The notes under the pieces are model-generated. The model ran no database searches and was not told where the DNA came from. It worked only from the letters and a program-made list of their open reading frames with translations. This document shows, piece after piece, positions 44,579 to 56,190 of a DNA stretch of 64,000 bases (its first letter is position 1; each line of letters starts with the position of its first letter). A program made the translations under genes and the position numbers. The DNA comes from Montifringilla adamsi (Eukaryota; Chordata; Aves; Passeriformes; Passeridae): the NCBI GenBank assembly GCA_017590115.1, contig JAGGNK010012559.1, forward strand, positions 3,207,236 to 3,271,235, written 5' to 3'.

Positions 44579-45829
44579 CACTTTTCTCTCTTCTTTTTTT
44601 TTTTTTTCTTTTTGTTGTTAATATGCAGAAATAGTTTGTGTTGCACATTCACTGCACAGTGACCTTCTGGCAGAACTGCACAATTGTTCCTGGCTGATGT
44701 GAACAAGGTTTTACAGTGGCAAGAGAAATACTGGGGGAAATGTAGATTCTGCACTGACTTCCCACACCTCTGGGGCTTTGCTCCACACCTCGTAAACAAA
44801 GGTTTTGTTGACCTGTAACACTCTCAATCCTGACCTCCTTTTAATGCCTCAACCCTAAAATTAGGCACGTTTGTCTGCAGCTGGTGTGGGAGAGGGATCC
44901 CAGAGGTCCCTGCTGAGCTCTGTAAGGATACAGGGATGTTACCAGATGAGGAAATTTAAGCCCAAATTCCTTAACAGTTTTTCAGTGAAGAGTCTCATCC
45001 CACAAGGCTGTTGAATTAACCTGTCTGACATTTCTTTTCTCTACTGGGACAAGAAAAGCCACTAAATAACAGCCCTACTATTCCTTAAACCCAAGGGACA
45101 ATCCAGGAAGAAAAACAAGCATAAATCCCAAAACAAGGAAGGAATGCAGAGAATCCCAGCCTCCATAACCAATACAAAATTAATTTCTTGTTCTATTTGG
45201 CTGCTCTGTGAAACCCCAAGTGACACAGCCTTGAATGATGCAGCAAGGACTCTCCATAGGCTTCTCCAGAATTTTCTTGTCTCTCATCATTAGTACCATT
45301 TTCACAACATTAACAAAAAAAAAAAAAATTAAATATTGAGGTAAACTGAGTCACTCCTGCTTGCAGCAACAGCAGAAGTGGATGTATGGAGAAAAACTAA
45401 AAGTGTGTATGTGTAGAGTGACATTTCCCACTCTCTGTGGAAGTACTCTCTGTACTTCTAGTCAGGAATTTTTCTGCCACCCAAGGACATCCTTTCCCAT
45501 TCATGGTCCTCCACAGCATCCAGTACCAAAGCCCTGCTTGCTGTGAAAACAAGCATTTCCCTCTGTTTTACAGCTCCAAATTTGGAGAACAATCTCCAGT
45601 TTGGAGAACACCAAATGCAAATCCTCTGCACAGAATATTGCTGCTCCCCGTCTCCTTCCCAGAGGCAACGTTCAGGTCTGTGTGACCTCAGGGGCTACCC
45701 CAGCCCTTACAGGCTCTCCAAAATCTACCCTCAGATTCCCAGGCTGATCCCTTTAAACTATTCTCCTGTGGATCCTTTCATCCTGAGAGAGCACAGTTGC
45801 CTTCCCCTGGAGTAACTGGGATACTTTTG
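44579..45829. other. Single-copy sequence, no gene seen
   Basis: T run at about 44596 and A run at about 45315. 45050-45350 is AT-rich. No coding signal. Confidence 0.5.
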
Positions 45830-46150
45830 AAGTTGTTTTGCCAGCATCCACATCGAGCTGGGCTCGGTTTTAATGACATCGCCACGCTCCTCTTACACAG
45901 CTACAAAGATTGTTTTGATACTTCAAGAATATTTGACTTGCTAGTCAAAATAAAGTACTAGAAATTGAATAAAAACTACCCTTGAATACAGAAATCACTT
46001 ATTAACATGAACTTGTTCTGTAGGATAGGATCTGGCCTGACTTCCCAATTAGCTCCGACACTGGAGTCTGCTGTCGGAGCCAACTGTGCGAGACATGGGG
46101 CTATTAATTAACTGCTGCAGTTTTCCTCAGCTTTTGTCAGCTCCTAAATT
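45830..46150. promoter_or_regulatory. Candidate conserved noncoding element with hairpin
   Basis: Single-copy block with retained CpG words (CACATCGAGC, GACATCGCCACGC), AT-rich cores (CTATTAATTAACTGC, CTTATTAACATG) and a perfect 9 bp inverted repeat (46052-46080). Composition fits an old regulatory element; conservation untested. Confidence 0.42.
46052..46080. other. Perfect hairpin, 9-bp stem, 11-nt loop
   Basis: GCTCCGACA (46052-46060) and TGTCGGAGC (46072-46080) are exact inverted repeats around an 11-base loop. Each arm holds a CpG, rare in neutral bird DNA. It could be a dyad transcription-factor site or a structured RNA; it is too short alone for a microRNA precursor. Confidence 0.7.
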
Positions 46151-47864
46151 GATTTTTCCCTAAGTGACAGGGTGCGTGGCTAGAACAAGGGCACAAGGAG
46201 CTCTTCCTCATTCCAGAGCTGAGCACATCCCCAGGGAGCAGAGTTATCCCAGAGCAGGGCTGGGACCCCCTGCCCAAGGACCTTCCTCCAGCTCAGGGAG
46301 TTACCTGAGTACAAAGCCCACAGAGCTGGTATCAGACACATTTTCTAAATAAAAAGAGGCACAGAGGTGCAGCACCTTGATCCTACAGACTCACAGCTGT
46401 TTCAACAGGCACCCAAAAATTGGAGAACAGAGAACACCCCATCCCTACTGCAGCTCCACACTGCCAAGCCAGCCTGTCTCATGCTATTTTTTATTATTAC
46501 TATTATTGCTGAGATGCAGATGAATTAGTTCTCTCGGGGCTTTGCACAATTTTTTATTTTGCTAAGCTGCATTTTCTTTTCCAGAAGCCTTATTTTGATG
46601 TAAATCTTGTAAACAGGGGACTGGTTCGTTCAAATGCTGAGCACAAAAGCTCTTCCAAAGGAGTAGATCAAAAGTCTGCAGTTGGCTTAATGAAAGACAG
46701 ACTGACAATTAGGCTGGGCAGAACTGCGTGGATGGGGGGGAAGGCAGATTTAAGGGTTTAATAACTGCCTGAGAGCACATGGAAGAAGAGATGTAGAACA
46801 GTGAGAAGGGGTGGGGAGGATGAACCTTTCTTCATTTTTGCTGTTCTGAATGCCCTCGATGTAAAATGTCCATTGTTAAGGCTCAAACAGAAAGGCTGTG
46901 CACATGCTAAGTGCTGAGGCAGATAGAAAATTGAACAAAACTGGAAATATTGAACCATTTAGAAAAAATTGTTCAATATTTAAAGTGTTTTCTTTCAATC
47001 AGGTGCACCCATTGTGCTTTCTTTTCAAGCTGTTGCCATTCCCGAAATGACTACCAGGGGATAATTGTGGTACTTTTCACAAATGAAGCAGAGACAACAC
47101 AAGAAAAGCAGCAGAGCTGTCAATATCATGGCCAGAACACACAGCTATTGTCATGCCCTGACACCAAAGGCATCGATCCTCCCTCTGCTGCCACTGACAA
47201 CAGGAAAGAAATGAGTGGAAGGATGAGGAGGGCTCACTCTGGCTGGGCTGCCTGCATGGCTGAGGGGCAAGAAAATGCTCTTGGCTGGGCTTTGATTGGT
47301 CCTGAAAGTTCTTTTTGCTTTGTTTTGAATTCTGCCACACAAATGGGATAAAATAAAATTGCTGGATAAAACCAGAGTACAGGTAGAGCCCAATTCTTCA
47401 TCACTGGAGCCCATTCTGGAGAACTTGTAAATTAATTAGTGCTGTCCCAATGTTGCACAGTTACTGTGGCCTGGAGGAGGTTTCTGAGGTGAGAACACAC
47501 TCACCAGCACCACGAGTGTGTTCCAGGAGCTCCTGAAACAAGAGAGATTGCCATGATATTAGAACCAAAAGTAGAGTAAATGTAGGAAAAGGGATGCCAG
47601 ATCACGTCAGTTTTACAGAAGCGTTCACTCCCTTTTGAGTCTGAGTAATTTGCAAAAAAATTAAAGGCCTGATGAACCAAAAGGGACTTCTAAAGATGCC
47701 TGGTACACTGCAAATGAGCTTTGCTGATGGTTGTGTGGAAGGGTCGTTTGTATCCGGTGTGAGTAAATAAAAAGTTTTGGATTAAAACTGGCAGGGAGGG
47801 TGAAGCTGGATGGCCCTTGGCCAGCAGGGATGTGACCACACACCTCACTTGCCACAGACGTGGC
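46151..47864. other. Single-copy sequence, no gene seen
   Basis: 46480-46720 and 46900-47090 are AT-rich. The 133-codon frame at 46950-47351 is featureless. No repeat family recognised. Confidence 0.5.
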
Positions 47865-48299
47865 TGGGGCCTTAAGATATTAGCCTTTCTATTTTTCAAA
47901 TCCTGTCCTGCATTAGTGCATAACTCTAAACTCCATATAGAGTGTCAGTTACTGTCCTCACCTTTTGTCAGAAAAAACAATTCCTCCAGGCCTGAGATCC
48001 AAGGACACCCTACAGCCTCAGGCCCCAAAAAGTATAAAGAAAAGTGAATTGGGGGGCGAGGGGCAACTGGGGATATGTGACTTCATTACCTGAGACTGTA
48101 ATTGGAGGATTAATCCCAGATATGTAAATGAACCAAACTTACTTCTGTCTAAAAATCTCCTCACCTGTCAGTTGTTTTGGGTGCAGCCTCTGGGAGGCTT
48201 TGGCTGCCCAAGGTGTATCTGTTGAAGGCCTTCAATAAATCCCCACTTTATTCTCCTAACTCTGTCTAACTCTATTCTAGGGAGCCCCCCAGGGCATCA
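47865..48299 (+). mobile_element. Solo LTR, family A
   Basis: 435 bp, TGGGGCCTTAAG (a mutated TGATGCC start) to AGGGCATCA. The octamer position reads ATGTAAAT. AATAAATCCCC is the polyadenylation signal. Flanks TGGC and TCAC are not a clean duplication. Closest to the copy at 42325. Confidence 0.87.
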
Positions 48300-48306
48300 T
48301 CACTGT

Positions 48307-48352
48307 GACTGGATGATCCCTCCAGTCCCTTCCATCCCAAACCATTCTGTGC
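48307..48352 (+). mobile_element. Possible CR1 tail fragment
   Basis: GGATGATCCCTCCAGTCCC, then CCATCCCAAACCATTCTGTG. This matches the avian CR1 tail pattern, but only ~45 bp remain and the octamer tail is degraded. It sits just after an A LTR. Confidence 0.5.
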
Positions 48353-48549
48353 CTCTCCCACGGCACCTTCCCAGCCCCCAGAGCTCACACAGGGACAATC
48401 CTGAGCAGCACAGGCAGGAAAAAACCAAACAACAAACCCCCCAGAAGTTTTATCTGAAAGCAGGGCCCAGAACATCCTGCATGTTGAGCTCTGCAAGCTC
48501 ATCTTGGGATAAAGTCAAAGAGTTAATGTGGAAGGGAAAAAAGATCCTG
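48353..48549. other. Short spacer, nothing seen
   Basis: No recognisable feature. Confidence 0.5.
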
Positions 48550-48790
48550 CGTTGACTTTTATCTAATCTTAGCTGGACACAGCAGATTATGCAGAACACT
48601 ACAGAAAGCAGCATAAGCATTTCCTTTGGTACTTGAAATAATTCACATTATCTTAAAAATAAATCATGCCTATTGCCCCTTTGAAGTTCTGTCACTATTT
48701 TTAATCGTGGAGCTGGGGCTTGGCTTTTGAGGTGAATTTGCCAGTAATTTATGCTAATAGATTTCTGTGCTGATGCTGTGTGCATCTCTG
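48550..48790. promoter_or_regulatory. Candidate conserved noncoding element
   Basis: AT-rich single-copy block with ATCTAATCTTAGC, CAGATTATGCAG, GAAATAATTCACATTATC and CAGTAATTTATGCTAATAG. Composition only. Confidence 0.35.
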
Positions 48791-50999
48791 GATCTGTGGA
48801 GATGCCAGAGCCACGATAACCACGGGAACATCAGCACATCTGCACCAGCCTGAGATGGTGAGCAGAGCCTTGCTGCTGCCATGGCCTGAGTCCTGTCCCC
48901 CCCTCAAGCTGCTCCAGCTCACACACGCCCTTCCTAGAGCCAAAAACATTGCACAAATGTGCAAAAATCTGAGATTTGTAGCTTCCCCTGATATGTCTTT
49001 TCTTCCTGGGCTCCTGATAAGAGTCTTGCATCTTTAATTTTTTGGTTTTTAGCATCTGTAAATGCAACAGCTTTCATTGTCACTTGAATGTCACTGGCAG
49101 CAAACACGGATTTTCCACCTCTCATAATGCCCTGGCACGAGGCCGTGGCACATTCAGGGATCATTTCATCAGAGGCATAACACACTAATCTGCTCAACTC
49201 CAATTATTTAGCCATATGATCTATGTAAATCTGACCAGCTTGCAGCAACTTCAGGCCTTGACAGGTTTGTGAGGAATTTTGATCCTGCGATTATTGTGGC
49301 AGTTTTAAATCTTCACCATTAACAGGAGGGTGTGAATAACCAGCCCCTACAAAGCAGTGCTCTTGGAGAAGCTGATGCTCCAAGGGCTGAGCTGAAGCAC
49401 GTCTGGTATTCCAGAAAACCAGAAACACACAGATGTTATTTTAGATCTGGAATTTAACACCCCCAGCCAGACTCTGCCAAGGACTGGCTGTGCACATGGC
49501 ACCAGGAAATGACCATCCTGGTCCAAAAAGATGTTTTTGATAGGCAGCACAATGGCAGATGCAAGTGGCTCCCCTCAAGCAGAGCTACATCACCCTCCAG
49601 GTGATGCCAGGAGAGGAAAAATAATACCTGTTTTCACATCATATTGCCATTGGCAGCAGGGAAATATTTTAAAGGAAAAACATAAACATTCCAGAGTGAC
49701 TCTAAGCTAGCTGGTTGCTTTGGTTTGATTTACCTCAAACACCAGGGCTGTGCATGGCTCTCCAGCCTCTCTGAGCCTGTGCAGGAAGCTCAAAAAGGGA
49801 AAATGCTCAGCCACAGGTAGCTGGCTCAGCCCACCTGGCCAGACCCCACCTGGCCAGACCCCACCCAGCCTCCCCCTCCTCACAGCCAGCACAAAGCATC
49901 CTCACTGAACCAGCTTAATGTAGAATTATGTGGAATGAATCCCCTCAGAATACCTCACCTGTGAAGGGTGATTACATCTCATTTTCATGTAAGGAGGGCC
50001 TTAAATAACATCAGGTCTTGCAGGCTTTGCCTGTGCTTGCGAGGGGGAAGGATGGATGTGTAACCTTCATGGGTGAGGGGCTGTGTATTTATTGTGGGGG
50101 AATGGAAGAGCAAATAGATCTGTTTGGAAGAAAGCAGGGGAGCTGAGTCCCACACACGCTGTGGATGCAGTGCAATAATTTTTTGGTTCTGGGGAGGGAA
50201 TGCCTCTGTCTGCCTCAGGAAGGAGCCCTGGTCTTCTGAGGATCACAAACCCCCTCAAAACCAACACCTAGGAGCCACAGAAAGGGCATTTTCACCTTCA
50301 GGCCTAACAATCATTTAGGAGCTAGACATCTGAACTCTCTGTTTGCAAATACAAGCCTAATATTTCATAAATAAATGGTTTAATGGCAGCAGCTTTACAG
50401 CAGAGGAAGGACAGTGAGGAGGAACTGGTGATAATCTCAATATTTGGCAGAGAAGCAGAAATGAATTGCAGAGCTGGCAGCAGCACATCCTACCTTCCTG
50501 CCAGGAATCAGTAGTCTCTGGCCTGTAAGCTTTCTGTTGGACTCTGGATTTAATTTTTTACCCTTCTCTACAAGATCAGTGAAATATTCAGTTTCAAGGC
50601 ACTTTGTGTCCTATTTTCCCCAAGTTCTAGTTCAGGTCCTGTTCCTTCAACTCTCTCCTACAGAAACAGAGATGTGAAAGAGAGAGGAAAAGCATTCATA
50701 AATCCTACATTAATAACCAATATCAAATTCTACTAGAATTTGCTCAAAAGGAAAGAGAATCAATTGCAGTCTGTTCTCAGTTCTTTAAGGCAGCCTTATA
50801 TTGTTTCTAACGAAACAAAAATCAATATGAAATTCTTCTTATGGTTCATTTTTTAAATCTCAATACCAGCTGGGTAATTTGGCTGACAATTATGAATGAT
50901 CTGTTGTGTCACCAGCCTGGGCTCTGCAGCCCAGGCTGCAATCATGTGTTATTGCTTGCAGGTACATCTCTCACTATTGGTTCACTCTCCACTTTTCCA
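48791..50999. other. Single-copy sequence, no gene seen
   Basis: 49030-49330 and 50660-50900 are AT-rich and could hold regulatory elements. 49829-49866 has a 19-base direct repeat (CCACCTGGCCAGACC units). No coding signal. Confidence 0.5.
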
Positions 51000-51340
51000 C
51001 AATGATCATTCAGAAATAAAGGGAATTTGCTAATCAATCCCATTGACTTGAAAGCAACAGTTATTAATGCCTTCAGTTTGTTGCTGGCTTCTAAACTTTT
51101 CGAATCCATTAGCTACAAGCCCCCATTGATTACAAACACACCCCCACACAGCATTGCCTTTCCAAGGAAAAAAACAGAGCTTTTTGACTCCCTTTCCACT
51201 GGAGGCACAGCATGGTGGGAAGCCAGCACGAGATGAGCAGGTAATTTCACCACAATGACTTCCTTTGTGAGTAAAAGTGACAAAGCTATTTTTGAAGTGC
51301 CTCATTAAAGATGACTTCATTTCATTTCCAAACAATGTAT
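51000..51340. promoter_or_regulatory. Candidate conserved noncoding element
   Basis: Single-copy block with GCTAATCAATCCC, GTTATTAATGCC, CCATTAGCTAC and CATTGATTAC clusters. Composition only. Confidence 0.33.
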
Positions 51341-51489
51341 TGTTCTCTTTCCCCTCCTGCCTTCGCCTCCCCAGATCTGTTGCCCTGTTCTTCTAAGTTC
51401 TTCTGAGCCTTCTGATGTTTACATTCTTGTGATGAACTTTCTCACACACTTTATGTAAATAATTAATTGTTTTGCATTCCTTTCTGGAG

Positions 51490-51690
51490 GAGGACAGACT
51501 TGATGGACTGTTGGTTTGCCCAGTGTCATTGGAGAGGTGGCACTGTCACCCTCCAATCCACTGTCACTTTTGGAAATCTATAAATGTTGGAGTCAGAAAT
51601 TAAACTTCCCTTCTTTTCCCTTGGAGGTCCCAGCGTGTGTTGTTTGATTTCATGTCCTGGAGCGACGCAGATCCACACGCTCAGATCCCC
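51490..51690 (+). mobile_element. Probable LTR fragment, family E
   Basis: Contains TGATGGACTGTTGG, then a GGCACTGTCACC tract, a CTATAAATG TATA box, GAAATTAAAC in the polyadenylation-signal position and CAGCGTGTGTTGT, a typical 3' LTR order that I recognise from avian ERVs. Ends and duplication unresolved; only copy here. Confidence 0.48.
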
Positions 51691-52539
51691 ACACGGCTCC
51701 ACAGCTCCTTTCTCCTCAAGGTTTCCAGAACCACCAGAGGTTCTCCTGAGCCTGTGTCCTGGCAGACCCACTGAGGTTCCAGTGCTGGCCAGGTTTGGTC
51801 AGGCTCTGCCAGCAGCCTTTGGCTGTGCTCCAGCTGCCCCTGACACCCTTAATTAGGGACTGCACAAGGCAGCACCCACAGGGCTCAGAGCACCCACCAC
51901 CCTGTTGGCAACCCAGCTCAAAAAACCCCTTTTCCCTTTCCTGGGGAGCCCAGAGTCCCCGGAGCCATCCCAGCCCCAGCGGGAGCTGTGTGGCCTCTCC
52001 CACACTGGCACCACAGCATCTTCCACTGAGACTCGCTCTGAAAAACACATCATGGCCATTTTCACTTTCAGACACAGACACAGCTTTGCTTGGAAAAGAA
52101 AAAAAAATTAGAATTGTTTCCCCCAATAAGAACATCCTCCAACCCCCAGTCCACCTCAGCCAGCCCTTCTGGAGCAACAGGACATTTGGAATACATTATT
52201 TTGGAACAACACGCAATCAAATGCTACGTGTCACCACTGAGATGCTTGGTCAGCACTGTCCTGGCTCTGTCCCTGCTCAGGCAGATTTGTCCACATAAAG
52301 ATGAGGTGGGAGGGAGAGGAAACATCCTCCTTCTTCAGGGTGGAACAGGGGTTTGATTCCTGCCACTGTTAAAGGATGCTCTTCCTGTGAATTTGCCCCA
52401 TTTACACAACCCTGGTTATTTTTTTCCCCTAACAGGAAAATGACATTTAAGTGGCCAAGTCTGAATTTAGAGAGACACTGTCAGTCAGCACAGAGCTATG
52501 GGAGAGACTCACCAGCCTCTGCTCTGAAGTAGGTCACAG
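51691..52539. other. Single-copy sequence, no gene seen
   Basis: 51690-52060 is GC-rich with opposed shadow frames of 153 and 167 codons and no recognisable domain. Confidence 0.45.
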
Positions 52540-52730
52540 CAACTGTCACAGAATCCCTTCAAACCCATTTAAAATCCAATAAGTCTAAGGAAAAAGACCC
52601 GTGGAAATGTATCTAATTTGCAAATCACATTGGCTGGGCTCAATTCTGCAAATCATTTAAACATGTTCTTAACTTGACACTAATGAATCAGCTTAGAGAA
52701 GTCAAAGATACTTGAAGATCAGATCTGAAG
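52540..52730. promoter_or_regulatory. Candidate conserved noncoding element
   Basis: AT-rich single-copy block with ATCTAATTTGCAAATC, TGCAAATCATTTAAAC and ACACTAATGAATC. Two ATTTGCA-type octamer-like words lie within 35 bp. Composition only. Confidence 0.35.
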
Positions 52731-52793
52731 TGCTCAGCATTTTGCACCATCACTTCCCACAAGAGGCAATGTTACTCCAACAGACATTGGTGG

Positions 52794-52878
52794 CAGTCAC
52801 ACCAGTCACACCAGTTACTCCTGTCACACCAGTTACTCCAGTCACACCAGTCACACCAGTGACACCAGCACAGTTACA
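52794..52878 (+). repeat. 9-bp microsatellite (GTCACACCA)n
   Basis: About nine units of GTCACACCA and variants (GTTACTCCT, GTGACACCA). It gives an artefactual Val-Thr-Pro run in one plus frame. Confidence 0.95.
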
Positions 52879-52879
52879 C

Positions 52880-53897
52880 CATGCAGGGGAGCCCCACCCT
52901 CCCCCAGCTGTTTCAGCCTTGAGCCATCTCAAGGTTTACCAGGTGATAATTAAAAAATAAAAAATTTCAGTCTCCAAACAGGAAACTTTGCCATTTTTCA
53001 AGTGCAATTTACAAGATGCTGAAAGGGATCATTGTGTTTCATTTTGTGAGGAAGGAAAAAAACCAAAACCACTTTATAATTCTCTGGCATTCAGATGCCC
53101 TAAATATATCCAGCCCTGCCAGGGAAATATCATGCTTAGAGCAAGTCTAACATTAGCTGCTTCTCCTCTCATCTGAAAATATTCCTGAAAACATCTGATG
53201 GATCCTAAGAGGATCATTCATTCTGCCCCAAAGGCGGTACTGAAGCAACCCCGAGAGGGGATGGGATGGGATCAGCACTGAGGGAGGGTGAACGTGCATC
53301 CAGGTCCCACAGCACCATGCCCAAAGGCAGGAGAATGCATCCCTTCTACTGCCTCTGATTTGCAGCACAGCCCCCCGAGGGATGTGCCTCCCATGGGCTG
53401 GGTTTCCTCCTTTTTATGGGGTGTACAAAAAGAGATCAGGATTTGGAGAACAAGAGGTGATGGCTTGGACAGATAGAGGGGAAGTACTGATGAAATTACA
53501 AGTGCTTTGTAATTTCCAGTAATTGCCAAAAAGTGAGATGTGGTGCCTTGGCCTCTGTGCTTTGCCAGGTGGAAAAAATAAATTCTTGATGTGAATAAGG
53601 GAGGATGAGCAGAGCCCTGGAGGCTGCCTGCAGGCACCTGTGCACCGAGAGGAGCCTCAGCGAGGAGCAGCATGAACAAGGAGATTTCTGCAAGTTCCAG
53701 GAAGCTTGAAGGATTCCTCACTGAGACAGGAGATGGAAAACCATGGCCCTAAGGAGAGGAAGAGCACAGATGATGGGGCAGAAAGCTCCTGCACCAGAAC
53801 CCAGCCAATCCACTTTTTGTCCCCTGGTAAAAGTCCGGTGTGATACCAAACAGGCTGGTCTGCACTGGGTTCAGGCTTGGGAAGCACATCTTACCCC
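52880..53897. other. Single-copy sequence, no gene seen
   Basis: The 149-codon minus-strand frame at 53272-53721 is featureless. 52950-53170 is AT-rich. No repeats recognised. Confidence 0.5.
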
Positions 53898-53998
53898 TGT
53901 CAGGAAAATTAATCCACAAACATCAGAGGTTTATGTCCAAAAAGGAGATAGAGGAGTCCTGTAACTTTATTGGAATAAAGGGAGAGGCATAGGCCATG
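53898..53998 (-). mobile_element. Family C LTR, 3' end fragment
   Basis: TGTCAGGAAAATTAATCC through the GGAATAAAG region, about 100 bp, matches the 3' end of C LTRs in reverse orientation and then stops abruptly at GGCCATGCC. Truncated. Confidence 0.85.
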
Positions 53999-55102
53999 CC
54001 ACCCTGGCACCCACAGAAGACCCTGGCTGTCCACGGGTGGGCAGTCAGTCCTGCCCTGAGCCTGCTCCAACAGCTGGGAGGATGAACTGTTTAGGAAAGT
54101 AACTCAGCCCTTCTTGGGAGAGGGGAAATGAGCAGCAGTGTTTTTCCTTATTAATGGCTTGTGATCTGGAGCATGTGATGTGTGCATGCAATGGTGGACT
54201 GGAGAAGGAATGAGAGAAAGAAATTCCCTGAAGCCATTTCTGCTTATCCTCCTTCTTGCTTTTGGAGCATCCTCAGGGATTGCCCTTCTCACAGAGGAGT
54301 AGCTTTGGAGGAGAAAGAGGGTGACACAGTCTCAAGGAGCTTATTTACAAGTGCTCTTTTCTAAAGATCAATGTGTTGAGCCTGGTGAAGAACGATTTCA
54401 ATTTTGCCTTGAAAACTTGGATCAAACACTGCTGACGATGCAAACTTCCCTGCCATCCAGAGATTAAACTTGTTCTGCTGTTTTTAATGGGGGCCTGAGT
54501 GCTTTGCTTGCCAGAGGCTCTCAGCACCGTGCTCCCTCTTGGAGCAGAGTCTGAGAGCACCCTGCAGAAATAATCCAGTTGTGACTGCACGCTGCTCAGG
54601 AGGCGCCTGATGCGTCAGCACCGAGCTGGACCCGGGAGCTCCCCACAGGACACAACCGCAAAGCCTTCAGAAAACTGGGAAAACTGTGCAAAGACAAGCC
54701 AAAAAACACAGCAGTCAAACCAATTTGATTTCATTCTAGATCACGACAGACTCTTATGACCTTGAACAACAGACAGTGATGGAGAGCGCGATGGCAGAGC
54801 GAGGACACGAGTGTCCTGTGCAGTGCCTGAGTTTACAAGAGGTCTATATTCAAACATCCAAAGCAATTTACAGCCAGAGGTACCCTTGGCACACGGCATC
54901 TCCTGGGAGCTGGCTGTCTGGCTGAGGCTGATCACCCTTGACTTCACCTAGAGCTGCTCACTCCCTGAGCCAGCAATCAATCCTGCAGGCTGCTGGCCCC
55001 TGAGGCTGGCTGCTTGGAAGTGTGCACTCAGGAACTGGAGGGAATGACCTGCCTCACCTCGTGCCACTGCACCTGCCCTGTGAGGTACATCACCCACCGG
55101 GG
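53999..55102. other. Single-copy sequence between two C LTR fragments
   Basis: No retroviral or cellular coding sequence. Small CpG-bearing patch near 54600-54650. Confidence 0.5.
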
Positions 55103-55194
55103 TGAGAGGAATGAGGGATTTGTCCTTACAAACCGGTTCTGGGTCTGCTGGTAGATAAAACCAGCACTGAGAGGTAAAAGAAACCATGGGAAGG
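55103..55194 (+). mobile_element. Family C LTR, 5' end fragment
   Basis: TGAGAGGAATGAGGG through GATAAAACCAGCACTGAGAG to ACCATGGGAAGG matches the first ~95 bp of C LTRs in forward orientation. An A LTR begins 45 bp later. Confidence 0.83.
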
Positions 55195-55239
55195 GCTGGG
55201 CCTACATCATGGTGATGTCGGCCCAGCCTGCATCATGTC

Positions 55240-55874
55240 CCATGCCTTTTTGGGACTACCTAAAAACAGAGGCCAGACAAAATGAAGGCAATAAAAAGCA
55301 GTTATATTTATTAAAGGGCCTTCAGGTGCATTTAGGGCAGACAAAGCCCCCCAGGGGCTGCACCCAAAATGGACAATGGGTCAGGGGTTTTCACACTTTT
55401 ATGAGTTTGGGCCATTTGCATATTGCATCTTCCAATTACAGCTTCAGTTAATGAGGTCATTGACCCCAAGTTTTCTCCCCCCAACTCACTTTTGTTTCCA
55501 TCTCTCAGGCCTGAGGCAGTGAGGTCTGCACCTCCCTGAGGCAGTGAGGTCTGCTGCACCAGAGTGCAGCACATTTTTAAAAACCGGTTTGTTTTCCATC
55601 TCTTGAAATTCATTTTCTCTGTTTTCCTACCACCCTTAAAATGCCAAGTAAACATCAGATTAAAAAAAAAATTAAAAGCAGCATTTCTTCCTTCCTCTGA
55701 ATAGTAGTACACACTCTCTAGGCCTTGATTGCCAGGCCTGGAGAGGAATTGTTGTGTCTGCCCAAAAGGGGAAAGCAGCAGCTCACACTGCGTGTGGAGT
55801 TTAGAGTTACACATTAAAGAATTACAGGATTACAAACATATGAAAAATATAAAAGCTGAAATCCTGAGGCATCA
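55240..55874 (-). mobile_element. Solo LTR, family A, interrupted by another insertion
   Basis: The plus strand starts with a mutated TGATGCC (CCATGCC) then TTTTTGGGACTACC, and ends GAGGCATCA. The LTR is split near 55525: the 3' part lies at 55240-55525 and the 5' part resumes at about 55722 (CCTTGATTGCC). In between are a partial repetition of CTGAGGCAGTGAGGTCTG and an unclassified ~155 bp repeat. It keeps the octamer (ATTTGCAT, 55414-55421, minus strand) but its TATA reads CATAAAA. Confidence 0.9.
55558..55713. repeat. Unclassified ~155-bp repeat, copy 1, nested in A LTR
   Basis: From ACCAGAGTGCAGCAC through AAAAACCGGTTTGTTTTCC and a nine-A tract to GAATAGTAGTACACA, this matches 57359-57508 with roughly 90% identity. 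It interrupts the A LTR, so it behaves as an inserted or copied element. No TG/CA ends, CR1 tail or tRNA-like boxes are visible. Confidence 0.85.
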
Positions 55875-55939
55875 CGGGGAGCCCTGGGGCCCCCCAGCCT
55901 AGGCCCCTGCCCCTTCCTGAGCCGCTCTCCACCGCCCTC
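55875..55939. other. Short spacer, nothing seen
   Basis: C-rich, no feature. Confidence 0.5.
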
Positions 55940-56190
55940 AGCCATTGGGTGTGCTGCTCTCTCTCTGCCTGCTCTTCATTTCGCCTCTGAAGTGAAAAGC
56001 CTTATTAAACTCATCCTCAGTCACTTCAGAGTGGCAGACGAGGCTGCCACGCTCCGCCAGCCGCTGATTTATTAGTCACTTCTGCAAGACTTTAATCTAC
56101 TCGGAGGGTTTTTCCTTCTCTTTTCCCAATTCATAAATGGGTATCTTTATATTTAATCTCTAGTCAAACTACTCTGTACTTGACCTTTAA
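55940..56190. promoter_or_regulatory. Candidate conserved noncoding element
   Basis: Single-copy block with GCCACGCTCCGCCAGCCGC (clustered CpG) beside AT-rich GATTTATTAGTCAC, CTTTAATCTACTCGG and ATATTTAATC. CpG retention with AT-rich cores is typical of deeply conserved enhancers; untested. Confidence 0.4.

Noticed and set aside
51716..52298. 153-codon minus and 167-codon plus open frames
   Set aside because: They overlap each other, lack motifs and lie next to an LTR fragment; treated as chance.
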